DNA from: Rhodobacter sp.
Lineage (GTDB): Bacteria; Pseudomonadota; Alphaproteobacteria; Rhodobacterales; Rhodobacteraceae
Length of the DNA: 64,000 nt
Direction: 5' to 3'
Assembly (NCBI GenBank): GCA_020250125.1
Contig: JADCEL010000004.1
Coordinates: forward strand, 24,000 to 87,999
Notes under the pieces: model-generated
Database searches by the model: none
What the model was told of the DNA's origin: nothing
Seen by the model: the letters and a program-made list of their open reading frames with translations, nothing else
Position numbers and translations under genes: made by a program
In this document: positions 53,523 to 63,780 of the stretch, piece after piece
Numbering within the stretch: position 1 is the first letter of the stretch
Layout of the letters: every line of letters starts with the position of its first letter

Positions 53523-54854
53523 TCACGCCCCGTCGCCCTTGATCAGCCGGCGGCGCAGCCAGCCTGACAGGCTGTCCATCGCCATGACCATCACCACGAT
53601 CAGCACCATGTAATAGGCCACCTCTTCCCAGTCCTTCTGGGTGAGGATCGCCTGGGTCAGCAGCAGGCCGATGCCGCCGCCGACGATGGCCCCGATCACG
53701 GTGGCGCTGCGGGTGTTGGATTCCAGATAGTACAGCACCTGGCTGAGAAGGACCGGCGTGATCTGCGGCAAAACGCCAAAGCGCGCCCGCTGAAGGCTGT
53801 TTGCGCCGGTGGACCGGATGCCGTCGACCTGCTTTTCATCAATGTTTTCCAGCGCTTCGGAAAACATCTTGCCGAAGCTGCCGGTGTCGGTGATCGCGAT
53901 GGCAATGGCCCCGGTCATCGGCCCCGGCCCGAAGGCGCGGGACAGGATGATGGTCCAGATCAGCCCGTCCACCCCGCGGATGAAGTCGAACACCCGGCGG
54001 GCGGCAGAGCGCACAGGCCCCAGCGGCATGAAATTGCGCGCCGCCAGAAACGACAGCGGCAGCGCCACAAGGGCACCCGTCATGGTGCCCAGAAAGGCCA
54101 TGAGAATGGTTTCGAAGATGGCCCAGGCAACATCGCCGTGCCGCCACATCCTGTTGGTCCAGAACTCGGACGCCATCAGCGCAAGGTTCGACCGTGCCTC
54201 GTCAATCCGGTTGCCGGATATGGCAAGGGCTGCAAGCTCGGCAAAGGACTTGCCATAAAGCGGGCTGTCCAGGGTGAAGAACCACAGTTCCCACCCCGGT
54301 TCATATCTGAAGGTTTCAACCTTGGACCGCGAATAGGAAAAGCGTCCGGCAGGGGTTTTGACCGAAACCTTGTTCTCCGCCACGCTGATCCAGTCGGGGA
54401 TGGGTTCCGGCGCGGTCAGCACCGGTTTGCCACCGACGGGGCGGATGTCGATGGTGCCGTAGCCCGGCACGACAAAGCGTGCCCCGGCCCCGTCATAGGT
54501 CACGACATGGCCCGTCCCCAGATCGATGGTGGTGACATCGCCGGAAACCGTCACCCAATCGGGCAGCATTCCCGGCGGATAGGTGCCCTTGCTTTCGCCT
54601 TCGATGGCAACGGTCAGCGCGCCGCTGCGGTTGTCGCGCGTCACATGGGTCTTGTGCGACCAGAAATCGGACAGAAGAATGGCTGCATTGTCAAACCGGG
54701 CGCGCTGCATCAGGCCGGCAATGTCAAAGCTGACGGCGGCATAGATCAGATAGGCAAGGATCATGGCGGGAACCGCCATGGCAATGCGGCGCTTGCGGGC
54801 AAAGCTGCGGGTCACGCCGGACACCAGCGCGGGGGACAGCACGGCAGAGGTCAT
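53523..54854 (-). CDS. phnE2: phosphonate ABC transporter permease PhnE (second subunit)
   Basis: A 443-residue permease, longer than the usual 270-300. One membrane segment (25-43) is followed by about 190 residues of beta-rich, probably periplasmic sequence (44-235), then the permease core with the EAA-like loop (EALENIDEKQVDGIRSTGAN). Ends in a basic C-terminus. ATG 54854 overlaps phnE1. Imports phosphonates with PhnC and PhnD. Confidence 0.93.
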   Translation of the reverse strand: MTSAVLSPALVSGVTRSFARKRRIAMAVPAMILAYLIYAAVSFDIAGLMQRARFDNAAILLSDFWSHKTHVTRDNRSGALTVAIEGESKGTYPPGMLPDWVTVSGDVTTIDLGTGHVVTYDGAGARFVVPGYGTIDIRPVGGKPVLTAPEPIPDWISVAENKVSVKTPAGRFSYSRSKVETFRYEPGWELWFFTLDSPLYGKSFAELAALAISGNRIDEARSNLALMASEFWTNRMWRHGDVAWAIFETILMAFLGTMTGALVALPLSFLAARNFMPLGPVRSAARRVFDFIRGVDGLIWTIILSRAFGPGPMTGAIAIAITDTGSFGKMFSEALENIDEKQVDGIRSTGANSLQRARFGVLPQITPVLLSQVLYYLESNTRSATVIGAIVGGGIGLLLTQAILTQKDWEEVAYYMVLIVVMVMAMDSLSGWLRRRLIKGDGA

Positions 54855-55735
54855 CAGACGGTTCCCCCGACCAGACGGTGGCGATAGCTGTCTGACACGC
54901 GGTCAATCACCACGATGGCCAGAAACAGCAGAAGAAAGATTGCCACCACCTCGTCATAGCGCCCCTGGCCCCATTGCATCGCCAGCTTCAGGTCATGGCC
55001 GATGCCGCCTTCACCGACAAAGCCCAGAATGGCCGAGGCGCGGACGTTGATCTCAAGGCGCAGCAGCGCATAGGACACCCAGTTGGGTGCCACCTGCGGA
55101 ATGACCCCCAGCCACATCTTCTGCCCCCAGGTTGCCCCGACCGAAGACAGCCCTTCCACCGGTTTCAGATCGGCGTTCTCGGCCACTTCGGAAAACAGCT
55201 TGCCCAGCGCCCCGCCGGTATGAAGCGCAATGGCGATGACGGCGGGCACCGGGCCGCCGCCGATGACAAAGATCAGCACCAGCGCGATGACGATTTCGGG
55301 AATGGCGCGCAGCGCATCCATCGTGCGGCGGAAGACGGGGATCAGGCGCGGCCAGCGGGCAAGACCGCGCGTGGCCAGCAGCGACAGACCCGCCGCCATC
55401 AGCGCGCCGGTCAGGGTGGCAACGGCGGCGATGTTCAGCGTCTCAATCAGCGAGGGGATGTAGGTCCACAGCAGCCCCGGCAGGTTGGCGCGGTTCGCCC
55501 AGGCTTCGGACAGCACTTCGGCGGGAAAGTCCAGCATTTGCGGCAGCCCGTTCCAGAACCCGCCTGCATTGCGGTGATCGGCCAGCATCCAGCCGGAGGC
55601 CAGAAGGGCCACGAACAGGACAACCAGAATACCGCCATACATACGCTTGCGGCGCACCATGTCGAGATAAGCCTCGCCGGTGCTGGCCGGATCGGGGCGT
55701 TTGCCCGGTTCGGGACCGAAAGCGATATCGACCAT
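54854..55735 (-). CDS. phnE1: phosphonate ABC transporter permease PhnE (first subunit)
   Basis: A 293-residue permease with about six membrane segments and the cytoplasmic coupling loop EVAENADLKPVEGLSSVGAT. The stop overlaps the phnE2 start by one base (TGATG). It follows phnD after a strong intergenic stem-loop. Confidence 0.93.
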   Translation of the reverse strand: MVDIAFGPEPGKRPDPASTGEAYLDMVRRKRMYGGILVVLFVALLASGWMLADHRNAGGFWNGLPQMLDFPAEVLSEAWANRANLPGLLWTYIPSLIETLNIAAVATLTGALMAAGLSLLATRGLARWPRLIPVFRRTMDALRAIPEIVIALVLIFVIGGGPVPAVIAIALHTGGALGKLFSEVAENADLKPVEGLSSVGATWGQKMWLGVIPQVAPNWVSYALLRLEINVRASAILGFVGEGGIGHDLKLAMQWGQGRYDEVVAIFLLLFLAIVVIDRVSDSYRHRLVGGTV

Positions 55736-55760
55736 TGACCTGTCCTTGCACGAAAACGGG

Positions 55761-55787
55761 CCGGGCCGCTGAAGATCAGCGGCCCGG
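55761..55787 (-). terminator. 12-bp perfect hairpin between phnD and phnE1
   Basis: CCGGGCCGCTGA and TCAGCGGCCCGG pair around a three-base loop, 18 bases after the phnD stop. No T-run follows. It probably protects or partly terminates the phnCD part of the message, as at binding-protein/permease junctions in other ABC operons. Confidence 0.6.
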
Positions 55788-55804
55788 CCGGAAGACCTGA
55801 AAGC

Positions 55805-56701
55805 TTACATGCCTTCCTGAAGCTTGCGTGCGGCGATGACGCCTTCGTAAGCGGATTGCTCGACCGGAACGAAATCCTTGGCGTCACCGGCGGCAACATT
55901 GTACGCGCAGGCCGGGTCGGTTTCCCAAAGGTCGGCGGTCACCTGGGTAACAGTGTCTTTGACCTGCTGCGGCAGGGCCGCACGGATGACAAGCGGCCCT
56001 TCCGGGATTAGTTTCGACCGCCAGATTTCGACCAGATCGCTCATGTCAACAAGGCCCGAATCCGCAGCGCGGCGGAATGCGCCCGAGTTGTAGCCATCTT
56101 CCCAGTTCCCGAGCCCGTCTGCCCAGGACACGCCCGCATCGAAATCGCCGTTGGCGACACCGACGATTGTCTGCTCATGCCCGCCCGACATTTTCACTTC
56201 TGCAAAGTAGTCTTCCAGCGTGCCATAGGCTTCGCGCAGTTCTGCGCCCGGGATCAGATAACCGGAGGCAGAGTTCGGATCGGCGAAGGCGAAAATCTTG
56301 CCCTTGGCATCGTCCATCGAGGTGATGCCACTGTCAGCACGGGCAAAACCGATGGAGTAGTAGCCGGTGGAATCATCAAGGTTCTGCTTGGTCAGTTTCA
56401 GCTCCACTGCGGCGGGGTCAGTGAGAACGACTTTTGCATAGGCAGACGCCCCGAGCCAGGCATAGTCGATAGAGCCGCCGAGAAGACCCTGGATGACGCC
56501 GTCATAGTCGGCCGGTGCGAAAAGCTTGACCGGAACACCCAGCGCCTCTTCGATCTTTGCGCGGAAGCATTCCTGGTTGGTCAGGCGGTCCTGGGCGTTT
56601 TCGCCGCCAAGGATGCCGATGTTGAATTCGGTGATTTCCTGTGCCTGCACGGCACCGGCAAGCACGGTCGAGGCAGCAAGGACGGACAGCAACGTCTTCA
56701 T
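55805..56701 (-). CDS. phnD: phosphonate ABC transporter substrate-binding protein
   Basis: A 298-residue periplasmic protein with a signal peptide (MKTLLSVLAASTVLAGAVQA, cut after AQA). GILGGENAQDRLTNQ and DYAWLGASAYAKV are typical of PhnD and contact the phosphonate group. ATG 56701. Confidence 0.95.
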   Translation of the reverse strand: MKTLLSVLAASTVLAGAVQAQEITEFNIGILGGENAQDRLTNQECFRAKIEEALGVPVKLFAPADYDGVIQGLLGGSIDYAWLGASAYAKVVLTDPAAVELKLTKQNLDDSTGYYSIGFARADSGITSMDDAKGKIFAFADPNSASGYLIPGAELREAYGTLEDYFAEVKMSGGHEQTIVGVANGDFDAGVSWADGLGNWEDGYNSGAFRRAADSGLVDMSDLVEIWRSKLIPEGPLVIRAALPQQVKDTVTQVTADLWETDPACAYNVAAGDAKDFVPVEQSAYEGVIAARKLQEGM

Positions 56702-56747
56702 GGGTCGTCTCCGGTTGGGGCCCGATGCCGGGCCGGGTGAACGGGGG

Positions 56748-57569
56748 TCAGGCGCGTGCCATCGCCTCGGCATAGGCCGTGTCGGGGGGCAGCGCGTTGA
56801 TGGAGGTGGATGTGGCGCTTTCGGAAAAAGACGCATCGGCCCCGTAGATGTCGCGCGCGGCCCCGGTGGTCAGCTGATCGGGCGTGCCGTCGAACACGAT
56901 GCGCCCGTCGCGCATGCCGATGACGCGGTCGCAGTAGCGGCGCGCGGTATCCAGCGTGTGCAGGTTGGCAATCACGGTGCGCCCGTCTTCGTCATGGATG
57001 CGGCGCAGCGTATCCATCACGATCTGGGCATTCATCGGGTCCAGGCTGGCGATGGGTTCATCGGCCAGGATCACCTTGGGGTCCTGCATCAGGGCGCGGG
57101 CAATCGCCACACGCTGCTGCTGGCCGCCCGACAGCGCTTCGGCGCGTTTCGGGGCCTGTTCGGCAATGCCAAGGCGATCCAGGATCGACAGCGCCCGGAT
57201 GATGTCAGCCTCGGGCCAGATGTTGAACATCGTGGCCAGGGTGGAGCGGCGGTTGAGAATGCCGTGCAGTACGTTTGACGCCACATCCAGGCGCGGCACC
57301 AGATTGAACTGCTGGAAGATCATGGCGCACTGGCTTTGCCAGGCACGCCGGGCGGGGCCGGTCAGGGCCAGAACATCGGTGCCGTCAAACAGGATGCGCC
57401 CCGAAGTGGCATCCGTCATGCGGTTCATCACGCGCAGCAGGGTGGATTTTCCGGCACCCGAACGCCCGATGATTCCAAGGAACGCCGGGCGGTCCAGGGT
57501 GAAGGTCACGCGGTCCACTGCGGTCTTCTGGCCGAACAGTCTGGTCACAGATTCGGCTTGCAGCAGCAT
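56748..57569 (-). CDS. phnC: phosphonate ABC transporter ATP-binding protein
   Basis: A 273-residue ATPase: Walker [10 protein letters not shown], signature [15 protein letters not shown], Walker [13 protein letters not shown], switch histidine in NLHTLDTA. First gene of phnCDE1E2. ATG 57569. Confidence 0.95.
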   Translation of the reverse strand: MLLQAESVTRLFGQKTAVDRVTFTLDRPAFLGIIGRSGAGKSTLLRVMNRMTDATSGRILFDGTDVLALTGPARRAWQSQCAMIFQQFNLVPRLDVASNVLHGILNRRSTLATMFNIWPEADIIRALSILDRLGIAEQAPKRAEALSGGQQQRVAIARALMQDPKVILADEPIASLDPMNAQIVMDTLRRIHDEDGRTVIANLHTLDTARRYCDRVIGMRDGRIVFDGTPDQLTTGAARDIYGADASFSESATSTSINALPPDTAYAEAMARA

Positions 57570-57688
57570 CGCGCCCCCCTCTTTGCCCGGTCGGCGATAC
57601 GCAGGCAGAGTGACGCGCGTGATTCAGATTTGTGAAGGTTTTTCAAAAGCCCCCGGAAACCCGGCGGTGTTTGCGGGCCGCTGGCCGG

Positions 57689-58936
57689 TCAGGCCCGGGC
57701 CAGCCTGCGGGCCGAAAGCCAGGACAGCGCCGCCATGACGCCCGCCGTGGCCAGGCACAGCGGCAGACCGCCGACCTGAAAGCTGAGGCCCGACAGCAGC
57801 GTGCCCAACAGCCGCCCCGCCGCATTGGCCATGTAGTAAAAGCCGACATCCCGCGTGATCCGCTCTGCCGATCCGAAGGCCAGGATCAGATAGGAATGGA
57901 CCGAAGAGTTGACGGCAAAGACAAAGCCGAACAGCAGCAGACCCAGCACCAGCGCAACCGTCAGCGCGGCCGAGGGGCCGCCGGCGGCAAGGGCAAGGGC
58001 GGCCAGCGCGAAGGGAATCGGCACCAGCAGCCCCGCCCAGCGGATCGCCTTGGCAACGATCACGCCTTCCGGCTGCGCCTTGCCGCCCAGCAGGCGCGGG
58101 GCCATGGCCTGCACCGCGCCATAGGCGATGATCCACAGCGCAAGAAAACCGCCGATCAGAAAGAAGGCCTGCCGCCGCCCCTCGTCGGTGCCGTCCGACA
58201 GCACCGCCTGGAAATAGACCGGCACGCCAACCACGAACCACACATCGCGCGCCCCGAACAGGAACATCCGCGCCAGACTCAGCCGGTTGACGCGGGCATC
58301 CCCTGACCGCCAGCCACCCCATGCCTCGCCCGCCTTGATCCGGCCCGGCAGGCCGGGCGGCAGAAACAGGGCAACGGCGGCAAGGATCACCGCCAGCACG
58401 GCGGCCATGGCCAAGACCGCCGCCTGGAATCCTGCCAGCGCCAGCAGGGCCGCCCCCAGAAAAAAGCCAAGGCCCTTGACCGCGTTCTTCGACCCGGTCA
58501 GCAGCGCGACCCAGCGGAACAGACCGCCCCCGGTTGCCGGGGCCAGCAGCTTGACGGCCGATTTCGACGACAATTTCGCCAGGTCCTTGGCCACCCCCGA
58601 CAGGCCCTGCACCGCCATGACGAAAGCGACCGAGGCCGGGATGCCCCAGGCCGGATCAAGCCCGGCCAGGGCCACCAGTGCCGCGACCTGCAGGGCAAGG
58701 CCGGCATAAAGCGTGGCGGCAAGCCCAAAGCGCGCCGCAAGCCAGCCTGCGGCCAGGTTGGTGGCGATGCCCGCCGCCTCGTACAGCAGGAACAGCCAGG
58801 CCAGCTGGACCGGCGTGAACCCAAGGCTGTTGAAATGCAGCAGCACCAGCATCCGCAGCGCGCCATCCGTCAGCATGAAGGCCCAGTAGGCCGCCGTGAC
58901 GGCCCCATAGGCGCGCAGCGGATCGGGCACCGTCAC
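57689..58936 (-). CDS. arsJ: organoarsenical efflux MFS transporter ArsJ
   Basis: A 415-residue major-facilitator protein exporting 1-arseno-3-phosphoglycerate, which then breaks down to arsenate outside. Segments such as [20 protein letters not shown] and [20 protein letters not shown] are ArsJ hallmarks. It starts with GTG 58936, overlapping the GAPDH stop as GTGA, so the two are made together, as the mechanism requires. Confidence 0.92.
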   Translation of the reverse strand: MTVPDPLRAYGAVTAAYWAFMLTDGALRMLVLLHFNSLGFTPVQLAWLFLLYEAAGIATNLAAGWLAARFGLAATLYAGLALQVAALVALAGLDPAWGIPASVAFVMAVQGLSGVAKDLAKLSSKSAVKLLAPATGGGLFRWVALLTGSKNAVKGLGFFLGAALLALAGFQAAVLAMAAVLAVILAAVALFLPPGLPGRIKAGEAWGGWRSGDARVNRLSLARMFLFGARDVWFVVGVPVYFQAVLSDGTDEGRRQAFFLIGGFLALWIIAYGAVQAMAPRLLGGKAQPEGVIVAKAIRWAGLLVPIPFALAALALAAGGPSAALTVALVLGLLLFGFVFAVNSSVHSYLILAFGSAERITRDVGFYYMANAAGRLLGTLLSGLSFQVGGLPLCLATAGVMAALSWLSARRLARA

Positions 58937-59946
58937 ATCGCCCCCGCGACCATGCGGGCGATATCGGCCAGCCGGCAGGCATAGCCCCATTCGTTGTCAT
59001 ACCAGGCATAGACCTTCAGCTGGGTGCCGTTGATCACCATGGTCGATTGCGCGTCGATCACCGCCGAGCGCGGGTCATTGGTGAAATCGGATGACACCAG
59101 CGCCCGCGCCTCATAGCCCAGAATGCCGTGCAGCGGGCCGTCGGCAGCGGCCTTGAACAGGGCGTTCACCTCTTCCACCGTGGTGGCGCGCTCCAGCTCG
59201 AACACGCAATCGGTCAGCGAGGCATTGAGCAGCGGCACGCGCACCGCATGGCCGTTCAGGCGGCCCTTGAGTTCAGGGTAGATCAGGGCAATCGCCGTGG
59301 CCGATCCGGTGGTGGTCGGGATCAGGTTCAACAGGGCCGAGCGGGCGCGGCGCATGTCCTTTGCCGGGCGGTCGACGATGGTCTGGGTGTTGGTCACATC
59401 ATGGATCGTGGTGATGGACCCGTGGCGGATGCCGAGGGATTCGTGGATCACCTTGACCACCGGGGCAAGGCAGTTGGTGGTGCAGGACGCCGCCGTGATC
59501 AGGCTGTGGCGGGCCGGGTCGTAAATGTGGTGGTTGACGCCGTAAACCAGGTTCAGCGCGCCGCCATCCTTGACCGGGGCGGAAACCGCGACCTTGGCGA
59601 CCCCGGCGGCGAAATAGGGGGCGACCTTCGCGGCGGTCTTGAAGACACCGGTGCAATCGATGACCAGATCGACGCCAAGCGTGGCGAGTGGCAGCGCCTC
59701 GATGGTTTTCTCATGGCTCAGGCGGATGGTGCGGCCATTCAGCGAAAGGGCCGCGTCACCCGCTGCGGCGACGGGGGTGCGCCAGCGGCCGTGGACCGAG
59801 TCGAATTCCATCAGCAGCGCATGCTGTCCGGCAGTCCCCGCCGGATCGTTGAGAAGAACAATCTCCCCCGCGATGCCGCTGTCGACCAGGTCGCGCAGCA
59901 CCAGTTTTCCGATCCGGCCAAGACCGTTGAGCGCGATGCGGGCCAT
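58933..59946 (-). CDS. gap: ArsJ-associated glyceraldehyde-3-phosphate dehydrogenase
   Basis: A 337-residue [20 protein letters not shown] for NAD, catalytic C155 in [10 protein letters not shown] and H182, [10 protein letters not shown] at the end. Next to arsJ its role is to use arsenate instead of phosphate, making 1-arseno-3-phosphoglycerate for export. ATG 59946, four bases after the ArsR-ArsC gene. Confidence 0.94.
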   Translation of the reverse strand: MARIALNGLGRIGKLVLRDLVDSGIAGEIVLLNDPAGTAGQHALLMEFDSVHGRWRTPVAAAGDAALSLNGRTIRLSHEKTIEALPLATLGVDLVIDCTGVFKTAAKVAPYFAAGVAKVAVSAPVKDGGALNLVYGVNHHIYDPARHSLITAASCTTNCLAPVVKVIHESLGIRHGSITTIHDVTNTQTIVDRPAKDMRRARSALLNLIPTTTGSATAIALIYPELKGRLNGHAVRVPLLNASLTDCVFELERATTVEEVNALFKAAADGPLHGILGYEARALVSSDFTNDPRSAVIDAQSTMVINGTQLKVYAWYDNEWGYACRLADIARMVAGAM

Positions 59947-59950
59947 GGGA

Positions 59951-60799
59951 TCAGCCCTTGTCCCGCGCGGCGGCATCCGCGCCGATGCGGTCGATGCGTG
60001 CCTGAAGCGTCAGGCGGTTCAGCGTGTCGAAGGGCAGTTCGACGAAGGCCGCGATGCGGCGGCGCAGGGCGGCATAGGTCTGGGCAAAGACCAGCGCCTT
60101 TTCGGCGTCGTTGCCTTCCGCCTTGACCGGATCGGGAAGGCCCCAATGGCCGGTGATCGGCTGGCCGGGCCAGGGCGGGCATTCCTCGGCGGCGGCAGTA
60201 TCGCAGACGGTAAAGACAAAATCCATCCCGGGCGACTGCGGCTGCCGGAATTCCGAGATATGTTTTGACCGCAGCCCGGCCAGATCATGGCCGTTGCGCG
60301 CCAGCACCTCCAGCGCGAAGGGGTTCAGCTGCGTGTTCGGGCGGGTGCCGGCCGAATGGGCGGTGAAGCGCCCCCTGCCGATGTCGCGCAACAGCGCCTC
60401 GGCGAAGATCGAGCGGGCAGAATTGCCCGAGCAGATGAACAGCACGTTGAAACCGGCGGCAGGCATGGCGGGGCCCTCCTTGTCAGGCGACAGCGCGGGA
60501 GACAGCAGATCAGGACGGCCGCGACCCACGTCAAAGGCAAGATAACCGATCAGGCCCTCGGTCTTGTCCAGATCGGCTGCATAATACAGCGACCGCCCCG
60601 CCCGCTCTGCCCGGACAAGGCCCGAGCCGGTCAGATCGGCCAGATGATGCGACAGCGTGTTCTGCTTCAGGCCCAGCGCTGCGGCCATCTCGGTTGGCCG
60701 GACACCGCGCGGGGCAAAGCGCAGGATCAGGCGGAACACCGCCAGACGGCCGGGGTGGCCCAGGGTGGCAAAGGCCTGGCTTGCTGATATATGTTCCAT
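59951..60799 (-). CDS. ArsR-ArsC fusion: HTH regulator plus LMW-phosphatase-type arsenate reductase
   Basis: A 282-residue two-domain protein. Residues 1-95 are an ArsR-type winged helix ([37 protein letters not shown]). From about 115 a low-molecular-weight phosphatase/arsenate reductase domain follows, with the P-loop C123-SGNSA-R129 and redox-partner cysteines C199 and C207. The ArsR part contains no cysteine at all, so it cannot bind arsenite through the usual thiols in that domain. ATG 60799. First gene of the arsenic operon, hence likely its autoregulator. Confidence 0.92.
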   Translation of the reverse strand: MEHISASQAFATLGHPGRLAVFRLILRFAPRGVRPTEMAAALGLKQNTLSHHLADLTGSGLVRAERAGRSLYYAADLDKTEGLIGYLAFDVGRGRPDLLSPALSPDKEGPAMPAAGFNVLFICSGNSARSIFAEALLRDIGRGRFTAHSAGTRPNTQLNPFALEVLARNGHDLAGLRSKHISEFRQPQSPGMDFVFTVCDTAAAEECPPWPGQPITGHWGLPDPVKAEGNDAEKALVFAQTYAALRRRIAAFVELPFDTLNRLTLQARIDRIGADAAARDKG

Positions 60800-61171
60800 G
60801 ATTCCCGAATGCAGGAAATCATCGCACCGGTCCAGTGAAAGTTTTGCGACACCGGCCCCAGTCCGGGCCATCCGGCGCCACCGCGCGACGCGCCGGGGCA
60901 AGGCTTCGCCGGCCGGCCTGCGGATTTGGATACTGCCCGTCGTTCAGGGTCGTGACGGCGTTGTGGATGGCCCTGTCCGGGACTTCTGCGTCGGTGACGG
61001 TCTGACGGGCGCGATGCCGGGCCGTCAGGCCGCGCCAGGGGGTTTGGTCACCATTGCGTTCGGGCACCTGTCCGGGCAGCCCCCCGACGGTAAGCCAATG
61101 GGTGCCGGTGGCCGAAACTCACCCCACCGGCAAGACGCGGCGGCAGAACCCCCACTTCCGGAACATCCGCC
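60800..61171. other. intergenic, no gene recognised
   Basis: About 370 bases between the histidine-kinase stop and the arsenic operon start. It must hold the ars promoter. Only non-credible frames; no clear operator seen. Confidence 0.35.
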
Positions 61172-62512
61172 TTACCCGTCCGGCTTCGTGTCCTTGACGC
61201 GAAACGTCGCTTCAAAGCCCGGATCGCCGGATGCGCGGGGTGATCGGATTTCGAAACTGCTTCCGGTCCGCTCCGCGATGCTTCTCACGATGGCCAGTCC
61301 AAGACCGCTGCCCGCGCCACCGGACCCGGCGCGCTCGAACCTTTGGGTCAGCCGGGCAAGGTCGTCTCCGGGCAGGACGGGGCCGTCGTTGGCGACGGTC
61401 AGCGTTCCGTCAGCCCCAAGGGATACCGTGATCGGGCTGTCCGCCTTGCCATGGCGCAGTGCGTTTTCAATCAGGTTGCGCATCAGGATCGCAAAGGCGT
61501 CCGCGTCCAGATCCGACATGACAGCGTTTTCCGGAAGCGTCAGAAGAATGCGCCCCGGCCCGGCGATCCGCGCAAGGTCGTCAACGATCAGCCTGGCCAC
61601 AGGACGAAGGTCGGCGGCGACATCGCGCCGGAGCCTGCCACCCTCGGCGCGGGCGAGTTGCAGCAGGCGTTCGGCAAGGCGCGCGAGGCGCTTCAGCGTG
61701 ACCTCGATCTCGGCCGCGCGGGCCTTTGCACCGGCGTCCCGCGTCTCGGCCTGAAGCCGCTGGGCCTGGGCGATGGCCCCGGCCAGCGGCGTGCGCAGCT
61801 CATGCGCCGCATTGGCGGCAAAGCTGCGTTCCGCCTCGAATGCCGCGTCCAGCCGGGACAGAAGGCTGTTCAACGTGTCGGCGAGCGGCGCTATTTCGGC
61901 CGGCAGACCGGCACCGTCGACCGGGCTCAGATCGCGCGCGCCCCGCGCAGCCAGCCGGTCACGGAATTGCCGCAGGGGTGCCAGGCTGGCACGCACGGCC
62001 AGCACGATGGCCAGCAGCGCAGCAGGCAGGACGACCACCAGTGGCAGGCCAAGGACCATCTGGATTTCCCGTGCAACACCGGCGCGATGGTCCAGCGGCT
62101 CGGCCACGGTGATCCGGATCGTACCCTGCACGGCCTCGTCGCTGTAAAGCCGGTGCGTCGCCGTCCGGCCGAACCCGGTCCCGTCCCAGGCGGGAAAGTC
62201 CGCCGGGCTGGCGGCATGGGATTGCAGCAGGATGCGCCCCTGATCGTCGCGCACGATGTAGGTAAAGAACTCGTCATACGCGCGGATCGCGGCCAGGCGC
62301 TGGCTGATGCCCGCTTCCTCGCGGTTCAGGATATCGACCACGGCCAGGGGCAGGATGCGCTGCGCGGTTTCCTGCAGCGCTGAATCGAAGACCTCTTCGA
62401 TTTCGCCCCGCGCGATCAGCGCCGTCACGCTGGCCGCCACAATCCAAAGCACCGCCAGGGCAACGCCCAGCCAAAGCCCGAGGCGCCCCTGAAGGCTGCG
62501 CGGCATCCTCAT
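61172..62512 (-). CDS. sensor histidine kinase
   Basis: A 446-residue inner-membrane kinase: membrane segments at about 12-33 and 153-175 around a periplasmic domain of about 120 residues, a HAMP-like linker, H-box FAANAAHELRTPLAGAI (H237), N-box RNLIENALRHG, G2 GSGLGLAIV. The QseC/TctE-like layout fits its OmpR-type partner, whose stop it overlaps. Signal unknown. Confidence 0.92.
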   Translation of the reverse strand: MRMPRSLQGRLGLWLGVALAVLWIVAASVTALIARGEIEEVFDSALQETAQRILPLAVVDILNREEAGISQRLAAIRAYDEFFTYIVRDDQGRILLQSHAASPADFPAWDGTGFGRTATHRLYSDEAVQGTIRITVAEPLDHRAGVAREIQMVLGLPLVVVLPAALLAIVLAVRASLAPLRQFRDRLAARGARDLSPVDGAGLPAEIAPLADTLNSLLSRLDAAFEAERSFAANAAHELRTPLAGAIAQAQRLQAETRDAGAKARAAEIEVTLKRLARLAERLLQLARAEGGRLRRDVAADLRPVARLIVDDLARIAGPGRILLTLPENAVMSDLDADAFAILMRNLIENALRHGKADSPITVSLGADGTLTVANDGPVLPGDDLARLTQRFERAGSGGAGSGLGLAIVRSIAERTGSSFEIRSPRASGDPGFEATFRVKDTKPDG

Positions 62513-63168
62513 CCGCGGCCCAGACGGTAGCCAAGGCCGCGCTCGGTCACGATCACCCCGGTGCCCAGCTTTTTCCTCAGGCGGCTGACATGGACCTCGA
62601 TCGTGTTGCTCTCAACCTCGGCGCCGAAGGCATAAAGCTTGTCCTCAAGCTGCGCCCTGGACAGAAGCTGCCCGGGGCGCGACAGGAACGCCTCGAACAA
62701 TGCCCATTCGCGGGCGGTCAGGGTGACAGGGCGGCCATCGCGGTGGATGCTGCGGGCGGCAAGGTCGATCTCCAGCGGGCCATGGGTGACGATGGGGTTG
62801 GGGTTGCCCGCATAGCGCCGCGCGACGGAGCCGATCCGGGCGGACAGTTCGGCAAGGTCGAAGGGTTTCACCAGATAGTCGTCGGCCCCGGCGTTCAGCC
62901 CCTCGATCCGGTCGCTGATCTGGTCAAGCGCGGTCAGGATGATGACGGGGGTCACATCGCCCCTCGCCCGCAGGCGGCGCAGGAACACGATGCCCCGGCC
63001 ATCGGGCAGCATCAGATCCAGCAGCACAAGATCGAAGCCCGCCCCCGCCATCGCATCCCCGGCGGCATCAAGCCGCTGCATCCAGTCGACCGAATGGCCA
63101 TCGGCGGCAACCTGATCGCGCACAGCCGCGCCCAGAACCATGTCATCTTCGATCAGCAGGATCCGCAT
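62509..63168 (-). CDS. response regulator, OmpR/PhoB family (QseB/PmrA-like)
   Basis: A 219-residue regulator: D8/D9, phosphoacceptor D51 (LLDLMLPDG), K101 (LVKPFD), and a C-terminal winged helix (LTAREWALFEAFLSRPGQLL, NTIEVHVSRLRKKLG). ATG 63168. Divergent from the PepSY gene, which is a common target of such systems. Confidence 0.94.
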   Translation of the reverse strand: MRILLIEDDMVLGAAVRDQVAADGHSVDWMQRLDAAGDAMAGAGFDLVLLDLMLPDGRGIVFLRRLRARGDVTPVIILTALDQISDRIEGLNAGADDYLVKPFDLAELSARIGSVARRYAGNPNPIVTHGPLEIDLAARSIHRDGRPVTLTAREWALFEAFLSRPGQLLSRAQLEDKLYAFGAEVESNTIEVHVSRLRKKLGTGVIVTERGLGYRLGRG

Positions 63169-63320
63169 GGTCTTCTTCCGCCCCCTGGCCCCCGGGTTTT
63201 CCTTGTACTGCCCCCCTGTCCTGACAGCGGGCTGACGCCATGCAACAGCCATCTTCAGGCTGCCGTCAGCTTCGGCGCGCATCACATCAGCCAGACTGGC
63301 CGTAACCCGGAGTGTGGCCC

Positions 63321-63629
63321 ATGAGAAAGACCCTGACAATTCTTGCCTTTCTGGCGGCCCTTCCCGCCGGTGCAGCCCTGGCCGACGACGCCTGCTTCGT
63401 AGCGATGGCCGATTGGCAACCGCGCGAGGCGGTTGCCCGGTTCGCCGCCGGGCAAGGATGGGAGGTCCGCCGCATCAGGATCGATGATGGCTGCTATGGG
63501 ATTTCCGGCCGCGACGCGCAAGGCCGCGCGATCGAGGTCAAGCTGCACCCCGGCACGCTCCGGATCGTCGAATTCGAACTGGAGGATGACGATCACGGCC
63601 ATGAACGCGAAGGACAGGAACAAGACTGA
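63321..63629 (+). CDS. PepSY-domain periplasmic protein
   Basis: A 102-residue protein with a signal peptide (MRKTLTILAFLAALPAGAALA, cut before DDACF) and a single PepSY domain (WQPREAVARFAAGQGWEVRR, GRAIEVKLHPGTLRIVEFEL). Two cysteines could form a disulfide. It ends in an acidic/His-rich tail. ATG 63321. In relatives such genes precede a cytochrome b561 and are controlled by the adjacent two-component system; here that cytochrome gene is broken. Confidence 0.85.
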   Translation: MRKTLTILAFLAALPAGAALADDACFVAMADWQPREAVARFAAGQGWEVRRIRIDDGCYGISGRDAQGRAIEVKLHPGTLRIVEFELEDDDHGHEREGQEQD

Positions 63630-63699
63630 CCCCATTGCAGGACATGCCACGGCTGCCCCGGCCCCGCGCGTCCGGGACCCGCTGATCCGCGTGTTCCAT
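63601..63699 (+). pseudogene. truncated cytochrome b561-type gene
   Basis: An ATG at 63601 (29 bases inside the PepSY gene) opens a frame that reaches VRDPLIRVFH, the conserved start of cytochrome b561/hydrogenase cytochrome b proteins, where W and the first membrane helix should follow. Instead the frame runs into QQGSEKASPPLAAG and unrelated proline-rich sequence to a stop at 63840. The break at 63699/63700 is followed by CAGGGTTCTGAAAAAGC, reminiscent of an IS terminus. Confidence 0.6.
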
Positions 63700-63780
63700 C
63701 AACAGGGTTCTGAAAAAGCATCCCCGCCGCTTGCCGCAGGGGAACATCCTGCTGATCCGCCGCAAAGGCGGCTTGCCCTT

